Assembly (NCBI GenBank): GCA_020740775.1
Contig: JAHEWK010000003.1
Location: forward strand, 2,852,001 to 2,916,000
Source: Ilyonectria destructans
Taxonomy: Eukaryota > Ascomycota > Sordariomycetes > Hypocreales > Nectriaceae
DNA length: 64,000 nucleotides
Direction of reading: 5' to 3'
Numbering within the stretch: the first letter of the stretch is position 1; each line of letters opens with the position of its first letter. The notes below the pieces were generated by a model. That model did no database searches, was not told the DNA's origin, and saw nothing but the letters and a program-made list of their open reading frames with translations. A program made the position numbers and the translations under genes. This document shows, piece after piece, positions 45,752-56,544 of this stretch.

Positions 45752-45823
45752 GGTCGCGTGGCCCAATGGCAAGGCGTCTGACTACGAATCAGGAGATCGT
45801 GGGTTCGAGCCCCACCGTGACCT
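45752..45823 (+). tRNA. tRNA-Arg (anticodon ACG), copy 2
   Basis: The mature sequence is identical to the copy at 44950-45021, in the same orientation, 802 bases further on. The flanks are unrelated apart from the base before the tRNA, so this is a dispersed rather than recent segmental copy. A T-run follows within 20 bases. Confidence 0.95.
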
Positions 45824-47182
45824 TCAATCATTGTTTTTTTTGTTCTTCTTCGCTTTTTATTCCCATTTGCGGGTGGTGTTACCTTTTTGCCTCACGCTCG
45901 TATCCTCCTCGAACATGCCCTGAGCCGATAAACTGGAATCACACGGTATTCATCCTTTATCACTCCCGAGGAATGTAGGCTTGCTACCCTTTGATCTGTA
46001 CCATTTCTGTTGTTCAGCGGGGACAATCGTTCCGGAAGGTCACTGAATTCTTGGGACTTCCTTAAGCAATCAATCTTGGCAAACTGTTTGGCTAGTAATG
46101 CCCTGTAATACGAAAACATCGATGCCCCGTGTTATCTCCAAGAGCTATATACTCACCCTTTAATGCGAGGGTGAGGTTTTGCTACTCTCTTCATTATCCA
46201 CCAAAGAACGATTGTTTGGCAAACAAGCCTGCAAACAATGAATGTTTTCAAGGCTTCCACTATTAGGTTCTGGGTATAAATATCATCTCGGGGCATCTGA
46301 GAATTGCACTTCCCTCTTTCACTGTCAACCCTACTACCAGATTTCTTCTATACTATCACCAGATTTCTTTCGCACGATCATCATGGGGACACAGCATCCA
46401 TCCAACCCGGCCTAATGCGTGAATGCTTGCTCTGTAGAGCTTATACGTCCGCCGCCCATATCGCATTCACGGCTACGGCAAAAGCGGAATGACCACTCCA
46501 CTAATGCGTAGTGTAACGAAGGCCTATATTATATGTGACGGCCCAAGGCTGTACAAGTGGACTTGGAAGTGCCTTAGGTAAGTTACCCACACCCCATCCC
46601 ATGGTACCACTCTTCCATTTGCTCGGTCCTTCGACGAAGTATTGTTAGAAAGGCTACCGCCAACGACAACGTGTGAAAGAGGTACGCCGAGTGGCATCCT
46701 CGGAAAGCCGATTGTTGCGCGAGTTCACCGAACTCGACAAAATAATTCAGAATGCCACATCCCTTGGTAGACTGACTGCGACTCAGATTTGGATTGAGAA
46801 GCTTCGAGACTACAACCTGACACATTTCATCAAGTATAGCAGTGAGGGCAAGATCGAGGGAGTTTCTGGACTTATCCCTGGTGTGAGACGATGTGGAATA
46901 GATTCCCGGAAGTTCTTGGACCCCTCAGTACTACGGGACGTGCCAACACTCAGAGACCAATAGGTTCAAAATGTACCTGTTTCAGGTCACTGGTGTCGCA
47001 GACCAGAAATCCATCGCAAACTTCTGCTTTCAACTCATCAACACTGAGAAAGAGGGGAGATTTTTTGGCTCCGTGAGAACACGGATGTACCAAGGGCCAC
47101 TCCCAAGACTGGCAAAGCTCTAGCTGGCTTTACCCGGGTCCCCAACAAGGGCCCAGGCAAGGCTTCTCCCGAGCCAAAACTG
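45824..47182. other. Gene-poor stretch with a decayed frame
   Basis: No intact gene was recognised. A plus-strand frame at about 46640-46963 (with SSESRLLREFTELDKIIQ and ATQIWIEKLRDYNL) has protein-like composition and ends at a stop. In-frame coding-like sequence continues after it in shifted frames, suggesting a broken gene. Confidence 0.35.
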
Positions 47183-47857
47183 ATGCCAGCGCTAGCTTTG
47201 AGGGCACTCCGGGCTTCCATTGCCGAGGGGAAAAAGCAATCCTTCTCTGCAGTGGCGTCTAGTTCCGCTGTCGGTTCCGGTTGGGGCCCTCATATACCGG
47301 GGGTTATGCCAAGAAGCCATACACCCTATCCTCCCAGAGGTCAGAAGTCCCAGCCTCCAAGCGGCCGGACGTCCCATCAGCCAAGCTGCAAGACGCCCCA
47401 GAAGGGGCCAGCCAGGGACCACAAGTATTTGTCGGTCGCTGAGAAACATGCAGCTTCGATGGCGGCCATAGAAAGACTCCGGCTCTCGAAGATGGCGGAT
47501 ACATCCAATGCACTGCTGCAGGTCCTAGAGACTGGCATGAAGGCACAGCCAAAGGTGCAACTAAAGGTGCAGTCGAAGGCACAGCCAGCCTGCACCCGTC
47601 CTGCGGCCCAGGTACCGGCTCCCAATACGCCGCTGAGCATGCCAGTCGCACCAGCTGCCCCAGTTCCTTCGCCTGCGTACTGGAAGTACAATGGAGAGTT
47701 ATATCCAGGGGAGCCGGGTGGCTTGGGGCTCCTTGCTCTGTTACATTCTCAAAAGCAAAAAAAACGAGGAAACAAAACTTACGCCATCTTCCCGGTGGTT
47801 GTTGTGTCGACACAAAAGCTTCATTCGACCACGAATTATGGGCTGCAAGATTTATGA
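47183..47857 (+). CDS. Unrecognised Pro/Ala/Lys-rich open frame, 224 residues
   Basis: I do not recognise this protein. The frame runs from an ATG at 47183 and is also open upstream to about 47100, so the real start may be elsewhere. It is rich in Pro, Ala, Ser, Lys and Gln and has a short degenerate repeat (KAQPKVQLKVQSKAQP). It also contains one helical segment, SVAEKHAASMAAIERLRLSKMADTSNALLQVLE. It lies between fragments of coding-like sequence on the same strand (46.6-47.0 and 48.1-48.8 kb), so it may be one exon of a decayed multi-part gene. No signal peptide or membrane segment is seen. Confidence 0.3.
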   Translation: MPALALRALRASIAEGKKQSFSAVASSSAVGSGWGPHIPGVMPRSHTPYPPRGQKSQPPSGRTSHQPSCKTPQKGPARDHKYLSVAEKHAASMAAIERLRLSKMADTSNALLQVLETGMKAQPKVQLKVQSKAQPACTRPAAQVPAPNTPLSMPVAPAAPVPSPAYWKYNGELYPGEPGGLGLLALLHSQKQKKRGNKTYAIFPVVVVSTQKLHSTTNYGLQDL

Positions 47858-49180
47858 ACACGCTGGCTAAGTTTGGGGAGCCGTGGGCCACCATGCAGAC
47901 GCAGCAGGCCGAGGGGCGTATCAACAGGAAAGGTCAGACGATAATATGAACCGAAACGGATCACGAACGCTATTATTCGCCCTCGATCATGTTTGTCCCT
48001 GTAGTGACACTCAACCAGAAACTCCACAATATCATCAACATAAGGATCAAGGATCCAAGACCTAAATAGGACAGGGAATTGTGGACTTCGCTATCACCAC
48101 AGTCGAACCTCAGCTATCGTACGACATGCGACACAAGACTTCCACATTGTATAGGAGGCTGTACGGAAACCCCGTCAACTTGGCAGACCCCGAATTCTTA
48201 GAGGTCCTGTCTGCCACCATCGACGACCCAACAGTCACAAACACGCCTCAACGTCAGCGCCCGAAAGATACCCAGACCAAGCGCGCCAGAGGCCGGGCCA
48301 GTGCGGGGACACACGAAATGGACTGAGTTGCACAGGACGACAGGACCGGCGGAGGCGGAGAACCGCGGAATACGCACGTACGATACATATACTTATAGCT
48401 TTCTCATGCTTGATAATGTGACGCTCAGAAGGTCATCAATGACGACGGCAAGCTGGAGCTCGACCCAATCGGAATCTTGCTCGTCCATGCCGCACAAATC
48501 CTTCTCTTTGCACCGTGCAAATGGCATGAAGAGATCGAATACTCCGCAGACCCAGGCGCATACGAGCATCGATTCCCGTCGACACGCGGCGGAGCATACG
48601 ATCTGAAGATAATCGGAGACCGATTTTCAGTCGAAGATGTCAACCGTGCTGTCCTGCTCCTCTACTACTGCGAATATCGAAGAAGTAAACGCGGCAATTG
48701 GCTGAACGGGCAGGCGCTTTCTGGGTGGTTCATCCTCTCGCGAGAACGACTATCTATGAAAATACTACTACAAGATGAACACGCTGTCTCGATTTACAAA
48801 ACGAACTCGTGGCCGTCTACTTAATCTCAAAACATTAATTCGTTTTTTAATCATTGTGCTCGTGTTATTGAATAGTAAATGCGATAAGATATAAATGCTA
48901 TCAATCACAATCTGTACAATGGTACTCAAGATGAACTAGCATGTCACCGTATCCATCTATGTGTCTAGTTTACGGCAATAAAACCCCCCAAAAAACAGAA
49001 GCCGCCTAGCAGTAGCACAAAATGAACCAGACGAACAGCCCACGAAACCTTACACGTAAGGGTTGGTTTTGACCGAGTTGTCCACGGGAGTACGCGAGAT
49101 AATGTAAGCTCGGTGCTGTTCAGTGAGTCGATACTCCTGATGAAGGGCAAGATCAAGCTCAATGGGACTGCGGCGATAGC
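47858..49180. other. Decayed coding-like pieces, plus strand
   Basis: Two frames look protein-like. One is about 48081-48326 (VEPQLSYDMRHKTSTLYRRLYGNPVNLADPEFLEV, cut here for length). The other is about 48430-48824, with HAAQILLFAPCKWHEEIEY and RFSVEDVNRAVLLLYYCEYR. They are in different frames with stops between, and no intron was found that joins them cleanly. No family was recognised. Confidence 0.3.
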
Positions 49181-49983
49181 GGCTTGCCAGGCTGCAAAAC
49201 CATGGTGGTGAGACGAAAGGCTGAGGAGCTGGGCCATCCGCTAGGTGTGCCAGATCGCAACAAGCTGCTGAGAAAGGTTAGCGAAGGACCCAAAAGGGAC
49301 CCTATGAGAAGAGTAAGGGCACTTACGGCAGTAACGGCAGGAGCCGGGTATTGTAGAGCTATAATAGTACGGCGAGAGGCAACTTCGTCGCGGTATTGCT
49401 CAAGCTGCTCCTAGAGTAGGGGGGCGAACAATTAGTTAAAGACTTCAAAATATATGAGGATATAATATACGTCGCAGTCCCGGTCAGTGCGGTCAATCCC
49501 AAACTCTTGGCGGTGGGTAGTCACCACATCATTGAAGGCCTCGCATAAACGCTGGGCTACGGCCATGAGAAGGGTTCGAGTCCGCCGTGAAAAGGCATGT
49601 GCGAACTCATCGTCAAGATAAGGGCTGTCAATGGGGCTTTGGATAAATTTCAGCAGAGAATTAAGATCCATCAAATCGCCGTCAAGCATAGCAGGGGCAC
49701 TACACTCACCATTTTAGTCTAGGATACCCCCAAGAAACACAGGAGAAACACACATGGTGCATGCAAGGATATCATCAGCGCGGCGAGTGCACTGAGAAGA
49801 CCCAGCATTGGTAAACGTACAGTCAAACGAGGGAAGTTGAACTGGGCGGCGCGCATGGATCGGGCAGGCCAGGGCGAGAGACTGCTCTTGCAAGGCAACG
49901 CGAAACTAATGCATGCACCAGACAAACTCGGAGGGGACGGCCTTTGGGCGGGTGGTAGGGAAATGAAGCCGAGGGCTAGGCAT
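49181..49983 (-). pseudogene. Broken member of an unknown WCxxC family, partner of the gene at 50.5 kb
   Basis: It starts at 49983 (MPSPRLHFPTTRP) and is homologous to the gene at 50518 on the other strand. Exons read 49983-49754, 49699-49471, 49410-49327 and 49267 onward. All three introns fall at the same positions and phases as in the partner, and exon 3 is 84 bases in both. Shared parts are FVWCM near the N-terminus, CTFTNAGSSQCTRRADDILAC, the segment DGDLMDLNSLLKF, and EQYRDEVASRR. Two in-frame TAG codons interrupt it, at 49908-49906 right after WCMH and at 49243-49241 in exon 4. It is therefore called a pseudogene. The cysteine pattern suggests zinc binding; function is unknown. Confidence 0.6.
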
Positions 49984-50517
49984 TTTGGCGGGATTCCGTG
50001 AGGAGTGTGTTGGTAGATTAATGAAGAAATGGTAATGGGAGGTAATGGGGTGTAAAAGGAGAATTACGCAAGGCTCTACTAATTTAGAGGAAATTTAAAT
50101 AAGCAATATAGTTAAGGCAAAGAATTACAATTAATCACTCAGAAAATAGCCATTCAGAGCCCGCGGGTATTTATTATATTGGTTGCTGAATTGAAATTAA
50201 AAAGATTTTTGATAGTATTGTGGTAGCTTCAGAACGGAAGCAGCGCCGCAAAGTCAGCGCAGCCTCCCTCACCTTTGCACCGCCCTCGCTGCACGCTGTA
50301 ATAGCTCAGTTATTCACATTTAAATTAAGGAGTTCTCCCGGTCCCAAAGCTTCTTCCCTCTTTCGCCCTCCCTCAACTCTCCTTCATCTATCCTCTCACC
50401 ACCGTCTCTCCGCCCACGCGCCGACTTCACTTCGATAGTTTGTTCTTTCAGGATTCCTTTTGTATCCCATCTCTTGCCGGTTCAGGTTTTCTTATCACCT
50501 GCCGCACCTCCGCCGAT
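49984..50517. promoter_or_regulatory. Shared upstream region of the divergent WCxxC pair
   Basis: It is 534 bases between the two start codons. The left half is AT-rich and the right half is a C/T-rich leader typical of a fungal 5' UTR. No gene was seen. Confidence 0.45.
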
Positions 50518-51516
50518 ATGCCCAGCAAAGCATACACAACCGTCCGAGATCAGCCAGTGGCTGGTGGCTCGTCTTGGTGCATGAAGTGTCTTCGCTCTTC
50601 ACTTGAGGCTGATAAGCAGGCAATTGTTGATGGCGGCACCCTCAATCCCCCTGTTGTTCGCACACCTATCGAGTGCAGTTTTCACGATACCTCGTCTCTG
50701 CGCTGTCTTCGTTGTGACAAGAATGCTGCGACTTGCGGGCTGTGAGTTATGCCCCCTTTCGGCATCCCTATGGCCACACTACACTGGCGCTTCGCTGACC
50801 TTCCTTATAGGCCCCCCTCTCTTATGGAGGGTGATGTCAACGACCTCAACTCAATGTTGGCGTATGCTGATAGACTAATTGCCACGGAGTCAGAGGAGGA
50901 GATTGAGGAGGGCGACGAAGTGTCGCATATGCTTACCCGGGCTTGTCGCGCCCGCCTGGTGCGAATCACCACCGATCTCATTGAGACATTCTCCCAGTTG
51001 GAGATTTGCCACCGCCGGAGGCACCACCTTACTGGTTCGCTGCGATCCAGCCGAGTGAGTAGTGCTGAATGGCCGCTTCGATGGGCTTTCGTTAATGTTT
51101 CTCCGTAGGCCGGACATGATGCATATCGCGCCTACGTTGTCCGTCGCCGTGAGTTGCTGAATTCTCAGTACCCTTGCCCTCCGTTGGACTCTGTATGTTG
51201 TTACCCCTACCTTTCGGTGACATTGCGCTGACCTTAACCTTAGCCCCCTTGGCTGCTGTTGCGCTGGGAGGCCACTCAAGTTCTTAGACTGACCCGTGGT
51301 GACCCGGGCTGGGCGGCCTAGGTGGCAGCTCGTTCCGCTTTCAAGTCTGAACTACAGCTTGCGGTTTTGGAGGACGAGTACCTCGACGATGAAGATAAGC
51401 GCATCACTATCAGCGAGTATCCCAACGTGGGCGGTGGCCTTGCGGGACTGATCCGCGCCCACCCGGCTGTCCACTCCGCTGAGCAGGAAGAGTGCATGGA
51501 CGCGGACGATGAGTGA
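50518..51516 (+). pseudogene. Member of an unknown WCxxC family, interrupted near the 3' end
   Basis: Exons are 50518-50741, 50811-51054, 51109-51192 and 51244 onward, with GT-AG introns. They give 209 residues to a TAG at 51319-51321. Beyond this stop the same frame stays open for 65 more codons with coding-like, acidic sequence (FKSELQLAVLEDEYLDDEDK...EECMDADDE). This suggests either a recent nonsense change or a shorter functional product. The N-terminal region has SSWCMKC, IECSFHD and LRCLRCDKNAATCG, a cysteine pattern that could bind zinc. An acidic helical middle follows (EGDVNDLNSMLAY, EEEIEEGDEV). No known domain is recognised. The divergent neighbour at 49181-49983 is a paralogue with the same gene structure. 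Confidence 0.6.
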
Positions 51517-51980
51517 TTCTTGTTTGTTTGGATACCCCGAGTTCCACGCACCCCGTTCCTTCGCTGTGTTTTCTGGGTGGGCTCGGTGACGGATGGTGTG
51601 GGTTTCCGCCCAACGCGCAGCTGAACTGTTCGCTTCTAATCGTTTTAGCTTTACTCAATATCATGAGATAGATCAAAGCCATACAGTATTTTCAGACAGT
51701 AGAGAAAAACAATGAGTGCTACACCCAGCACCAGAAGAGACAGTAGCTGAATAATAAGGTTGTTGCACACTGGTCTTTGCCTTAAGCTTCAATTCAACCC
51801 TTCTGACTTTAACGACCCTGTAGTCAAGGGCCTTGCTGTCTTTAGGTGACAACCTTGAGACTATAGCCTTATCTCAATTATGTATGTACCTGGAGTTAGG
51901 TAAGGTACCTAGGTAGTTAAGAGTCACCCACCCACCGATCCCCGTGCGTGTAGGAGGCAAAATAACGGCACAGAAAGGAA
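51517..51980. other. Intergenic, no gene seen
   Basis: It is 464 bases downstream of the WCxxC gene. It contains short palindromic runs such as taaggtacctaggtagtta near 51900. No coding sequence was seen. Confidence 0.45.
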
Positions 51981-52061
51981 GGGCCTGGCCGGGAATTGAA
52001 CCCGGGACCTGGCACATTTTCTCTGTGAGAACGGGGATCGGTACATAGTTCCTTCCCGAAG
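51981..52061 (-). tRNA. tRNA-Pro pseudogene, 3' half only
   Basis: On the minus strand this reads CTTCGGG, an intron-like spacer, then TGTGCCAGGTC, the T-arm CCGGG TTCAATT CCCGG and the acceptor half CCAGGCC. This equals the 3' half of the tRNA-Pro(CGG) at 56.6 kb. The spacer is related to that gene's anticodon-loop intron (gatccccgttctcacagaga against catccccattctctcagaga) but longer. The 5' strand of the anticodon stem is mismatched, and the D-arm and 5' acceptor are missing. It is typed tRNA for lack of a better class but is not functional. The next 330 bases to 52393 hold no gene. Confidence 0.7.
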
Positions 52062-52393
52062 TAATTCGAGAAAGAATTTCACGGCAAGGATTATGATAGA
52101 ACATGTTTTGATGTTCAAACATCCCTGAGAACGTTACTAGTGACTTGCCTACACTCAAAGTCAAACATTATCAATTGAGAGCAATATCGTCGCCTAACAT
52201 AAAGCGCAAGGGTCGGAAAAGGTAACAGTACAGAGGTTGATGACGTGCCGCTTCCAACGATAATTTAAGGCCGCGGCCTGAGACCAAAGGAAAAACCCAG
52301 CTTGGGTACTTCTTAATCCCATTCAAGCCCAGCGTGATGCACAACATCCCTATGACCATCTTGGAATTTCGTGTATTAAATAACGGCCCTACC

Positions 52394-53174
52394 CTACGAC
52401 TGAATCGCGTCTTCCCTGCCATCAAGCCAGCTTGTACAGTGAATGCAACGCGCTGCCTGTTCCATGTCAGCATACAGTTCGAAGCATACTTTTTGTCTGC
52501 ATACCTTCTCATTGATTCTCTGTCTGCAGTATTTGCACTTTTTTGTGTGCTTGATAATTGGATCATGCGACACCATGGTGTAAAAGTGCGCCAGTCCGTA
52601 GAGTGCGAATCCAAGCATGCAGAAAGATATCACATGATTGATAAATGACCTGGCACTATCAGCATTGAAACGTAACCTTCTATGAAGCGCTTGGTACTCA
52701 CCCGTACGCCATGACGACGGCGCCGTCATCTTGGGCCTGATGAAGCGTGTTGTACCCAGTGGAGGTATTGAAGTTGGGCCCCTTTTGCAGCACGGCAAAC
52801 TTCTCCTCCATATTCTTGTTGATGGGCAAGATAATGGAGATGGGCGGCATCAGCACATCGCTGACAAAAGACTTGACCAAGTCGGTGAAGGCGGCCGCGA
52901 GACTGCGATGTCAGTCAGAATTACTCACGATAACATCAGTCATGACGTACATGAGACCAAAGGCAATCTGCAAAATGTTTCCCTGAAAGGCAAAGTCGAT
53001 AAACCCATCCCAGAAGCGCTTCACCTTTCGCTGGCCCCTATCTAGGAGGGAGTCGGACTCGCTGGAGCCGCTCTCCTCGTCGGGAAGCGCACCGGGCATG
53101 GTGCGGTAGTTTGGTTCGGGGCGAGTTGGTCTTCCAAAGGCCCGCAGCAGCGTGACGCGAGAACTCGACCACAT
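52394..53174 (-). CDS. MscL-type large-conductance mechanosensitive channel
   Basis: It is a homologue of the bacterial MscL channel, which opens under membrane tension. Exons are 53174-52951, 52902-52702, 52649-52505 and 52456-52394, giving 210 residues. An alternative in-frame start at 53099 in better context (caccATGcc) would give 185 residues. The 25 extra residues are Arg-rich and lack acidic residues, so they could also be a presequence. The channel core starts KVKRFWDGFIDFAFQGNILQIAFGLILAAAFTDLVKSF (TM1). It continues with VSDVLMPPISIILP, and TM2 is NHVISFCMLGFALYGLAHF. A C-terminal CKYCRQRINEKAARCIHC carries two CxxC pairs, probably a small zinc ribbon. The last intron (48 bases) separates the two CxxC pairs. 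Confidence 0.9.
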
Positions 53175-53729
53175 GAATTTGTGAGCAGCGTAGTTGGGAT
53201 GTTTTTGAGATGCTTGTTTTTAGGATGGAGTTGAGCCTGCTTGGCGTAGTTTGTCGCGGGAGTGGGATGCCTGCACCGTTACATCCCATGTAAGCGCATT
53301 TGGCGACCCTGGCCACAGCTATGACGCAACTGGCGCCGTTGTTGGCTTGGTGCGCTGCTAGACGCTGTCACGCTGCGGAAGAATGCAGCGGCGATCGTCT
53401 TGTGACCATTCCAAATGTGGATGCACCGAAGACGAAAATGATTATGGATGTAACAGCATTCGGTGTCTTTTATTTGAATAAGCTTGGGGAGAATATAATA
53501 TGTACAAGATCCAAAGAGACAACCTTCTTCAAGTAAATCCTCCTTGGTCGTCATGTCTGCCAATTTCTCTAGGCCACGACAGGTATCGTAAATACACAAA
53601 GACAAGTCCCAAATCAGGACCCCGCCTAAATGGAATGGAAATCACACTTGTTCTAAGACGCCGCCATTTTATGCCTGAGCCGTTGCCACCAATTCGAATT
53701 GCCATTCATGCGCCGTGTATGATCCAAAG
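53175..53729. other. Upstream region of the MscL gene, no gene seen
   Basis: It is 555 bases between the MscL start and the stop of the next minus-strand gene. No supported feature was found. Confidence 0.45.
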
Positions 53730-54828
53730 TCAAGAAACGAATGCCGTTGTACAACACATCTTGCTTTCGCTTTTGCGGTCGCGCTCCTCCAACTCCTGCC
53801 ACTCCTTCCACTTGCGCCACTCCCTCTTCTTATTCTCCCGTTTGAGCGAACATAACTTCATTATCCAGTAGATGGTTGTGAGAAACTTGAGCCCGGCCGG
53901 TATCCATGTCAGGATGATGAACTTCATGCCCACCAACGCTGATACTCCAACGTCGCCACCCATTTCGTTGACCGCCTGGACGCCTTTGAAGGCACCAATC
54001 GTCGAGGTGACGCTTCTGATGACTATTGAGAGTGTTGCGAGAGATGAGAGGACCCTGACCTCGCGACTACTAGCAACGCAAAAGGCGATGAGACAGAGAA
54101 GAAGGCTGATATCCGACAAGCCACTGCCTAGGGCATAGAGGATGAAAAGGACGAGCAGGACCTGGTTGAGTATTTCGACGGCTGTTTCAATATCGCCGGG
54201 CCAGTCAAAGTCGAGAAGGGTGAGGTTGTAGGGACCGATTTCCTGCTCCGCATTCAGAATATTAGACAATTCGAAAAGTCCTAACATGTATTAGTTGGCG
54301 AGTTGTCAGTATTGGCAGAAATATGACTTATGGCCGGGCGAGGGCGCGGTGAAACCGGTGATGTTGAAACCAGCACTGGGATTTGACGTATTGGGAGTAA
54401 AGAAACCATGGCAGAAGTCCAAAACATGGAGTGAGTACCATTCTGAGATCCCAATAGCCTCTGTTAGTTCGTCGACAACATAGCTGGTGACGGCGTTGAG
54501 TCCATCTTCAACTGTGACCATAACCTCGTCTGTGATTTCCTTCCGCTTGTCCGTGAGCGTGTCTAGTATGCCGTCACTCCTGTCCCCTTTGCTGATGGTG
54601 GAGTTGTCGTTGCCAGGGAGGTCGATCATATTCTGTCCTAGTTGTGATGTATTTATCTGGAGCAATGTAAGTGGACTGTCAACCCCCATCTTGAGTACTA
54701 TGAATTACCCTCGCAATGGCGTAGTCATCTATGAACCCTTTTTGAAAGCCGGCGAAGAGGGACAGAGCACTGAGGATGCATGCCCCCAAAGATAGGATGA
54801 CGGGGAAGATGTGTAAGCATTGCGACAT
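53730..54828 (-). CDS. SUR7/PalI-family integral membrane protein
   Basis: It is a four-helix plasma-membrane protein of the SUR7/PalI type, a group linked to eisosomes, cell-wall integrity and pH sensing. Exons read 54828-54709, 54656 to about 54328, and 54280-53730. The N-terminal helix is LHIFPVILSLGACILSALSLFA. The extracellular part has INTSQLGQNMIDLPGNDN, sequons, and the WYSLHVLDFCHGFF segment typical of the family. Three helices follow: ILNQVLLVLFILYALGSG, ISLLLCLIAFCVAS, and the last one starting ALVGMKFIILTWIPAG. The tail is Lys/Glu/Trp-rich (KKREWRKWKEWQELEERDRK). The junction of exons 2 and 3 is unsolved: the best donor (gtcata at 54327) puts exon 3 one base out of frame. An upstream donor (for example gtttca after NIT) or a frameshift would explain it. 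Confidence 0.75.
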
Positions 54829-56544
54829 GATTTCGGTGATCTTCGATACCAGCGAAGAAACCGTTTTATAAGAAGGACAAAAAGAAGGACAAAAAGAAGG
54901 ACAAGAAACAAAGTAAAAGGGATATAGAAGAAGAGAAGGCCCCGTGACCTCTCAAAGGAAGGTGGACAGCAAGCTGAGTTTGACTAGCCATAGGGTATGC
55001 AAAATGATAAATACACTCTGAGTATGGCTCAAGCCACGATGCAAACGAGTCAAGTTGGCCCACCATGACGGATTATTAAGGCGCTGGCCTGGTCCTCAGC
55101 GGCACAGCCTGAGCGTAGATGATAGTACTATGCAGACGACTGCAAATGAATGCGGCGTCTGAGCGGCACCGAGCGTGTCTGTGCTAGACTCGACACGAAA
55201 CAACGACATGTCGACGAAAGGCGATCTGTGCCCTTATCTTGTCTATCCGTCACTGACATACTTCTTTGAGGATTGAATGTAGTCCCGCATTGTGATTGCC
55301 AGCAGGCTCTAGCTTAGGCTAAGGACTAGAAACTCAGCTACGAAGCTGAGGGTGGATGATAATGTGGCGTGCGGGGGCCGAATATGACTAGCAACCAGGG
55401 AAAACCTTCGGGACCGCATTGGAACGTTGTTGATGGGCCGCTGTTACAGCTGCAGTGCAGCCGCTAGAGTAACAGCTGGGCAGGCTGTTGTATTGTATTA
55501 ATGGCTACTTAATTTAAATACTATTTATTAGACCTATACTGTACAGTTAATGTAGAGGTGGGGTTATATAATTGAGGTTGTCCCTCAATGAAGGAACCTA
55601 ATGTTTGTATCGATTGCGTTTTGTGAAGCGTTGTGTACGTCACAGTTGCCAAGGCCCACGTTTAGGTTTCAAAGCTGATTCTTTTCGATCTGCCTGAAGT
55701 GTATCTAAAGGTTGAAGACAGAAGGGTTGAAATAAAAGCTTGACGCAAAAGTCAGTGTGCAACAACCTTACTGTCAAGTTATTGTATCTTCTGGCAAGGC
55801 GTAGTAGGAAATGTGTGATTCCATTGTTTAGAAGTAATATATCGCTTTGTTCTATCTGATGATAGTGAGTAAAGCTAATAAATGAAAATAAAAATAATAA
55901 TTGAGGTTGCGTAATTGGAAATATATAGTTGTGTAAATAGTAAAGTGGTATAGGAAGAGTCATTGGGCAGGCTGGTCGCCGGATATTGTGGGTGAAATGG
56001 GCACATAAGCAATCTAGTTTTGACATCATCGTTAGAGAGAGAGCCTTTTCCTAGAGTCTAGATTGTCAGTTATTTCTGCCGCTGTCAGATTGTCAGTCAC
56101 TTCAAAGATTAGATTTTCTTCTGAATTGTCTTCGATTTCATTACCTATTGTCACCTCGCCGTCGATTCCCAGTCCGCACCACTTACAACAGTCGAGACAA
56201 CACTGTCGATTCTGGATGCCTTGCTAACGTCAACCTCAGCAATCGACCAGATGAAGCACCCGATGAAATGCTTTTCTTCCTTCTGGCCGTTTTCCCGAGC
56301 TGATTGCGCCCTAATCGACTCTCTTGGCTAGGGCCCTATTTCATGATAATGCCTCTGGTTATTCCGGCCATTCATTACTACAGTGGTGTAGTCCACGATG
56401 TGAGAGGGACGTGTGAGTCTTGGGTGGGGCTATTCCATAATTGGAAGAGAGGGCACTGGAGAACCCCACTTTGCACTGCCCCGGCTAAACCTGGACCACT
56501 GCGCCATTTAATGTTCAATATTGAGTCACCACCCAACAATAACC
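54829..56544. other. Intergenic, partly AT-rich, no gene seen
   Basis: It is 1.7 kb. A 12-base unit (aaagaaggacaa) is tandemly repeated near 54870-54905 just upstream of the SUR7-type gene. The region 55490-55960 is AT-rich. No coding sequence was supported. Confidence 0.45.
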
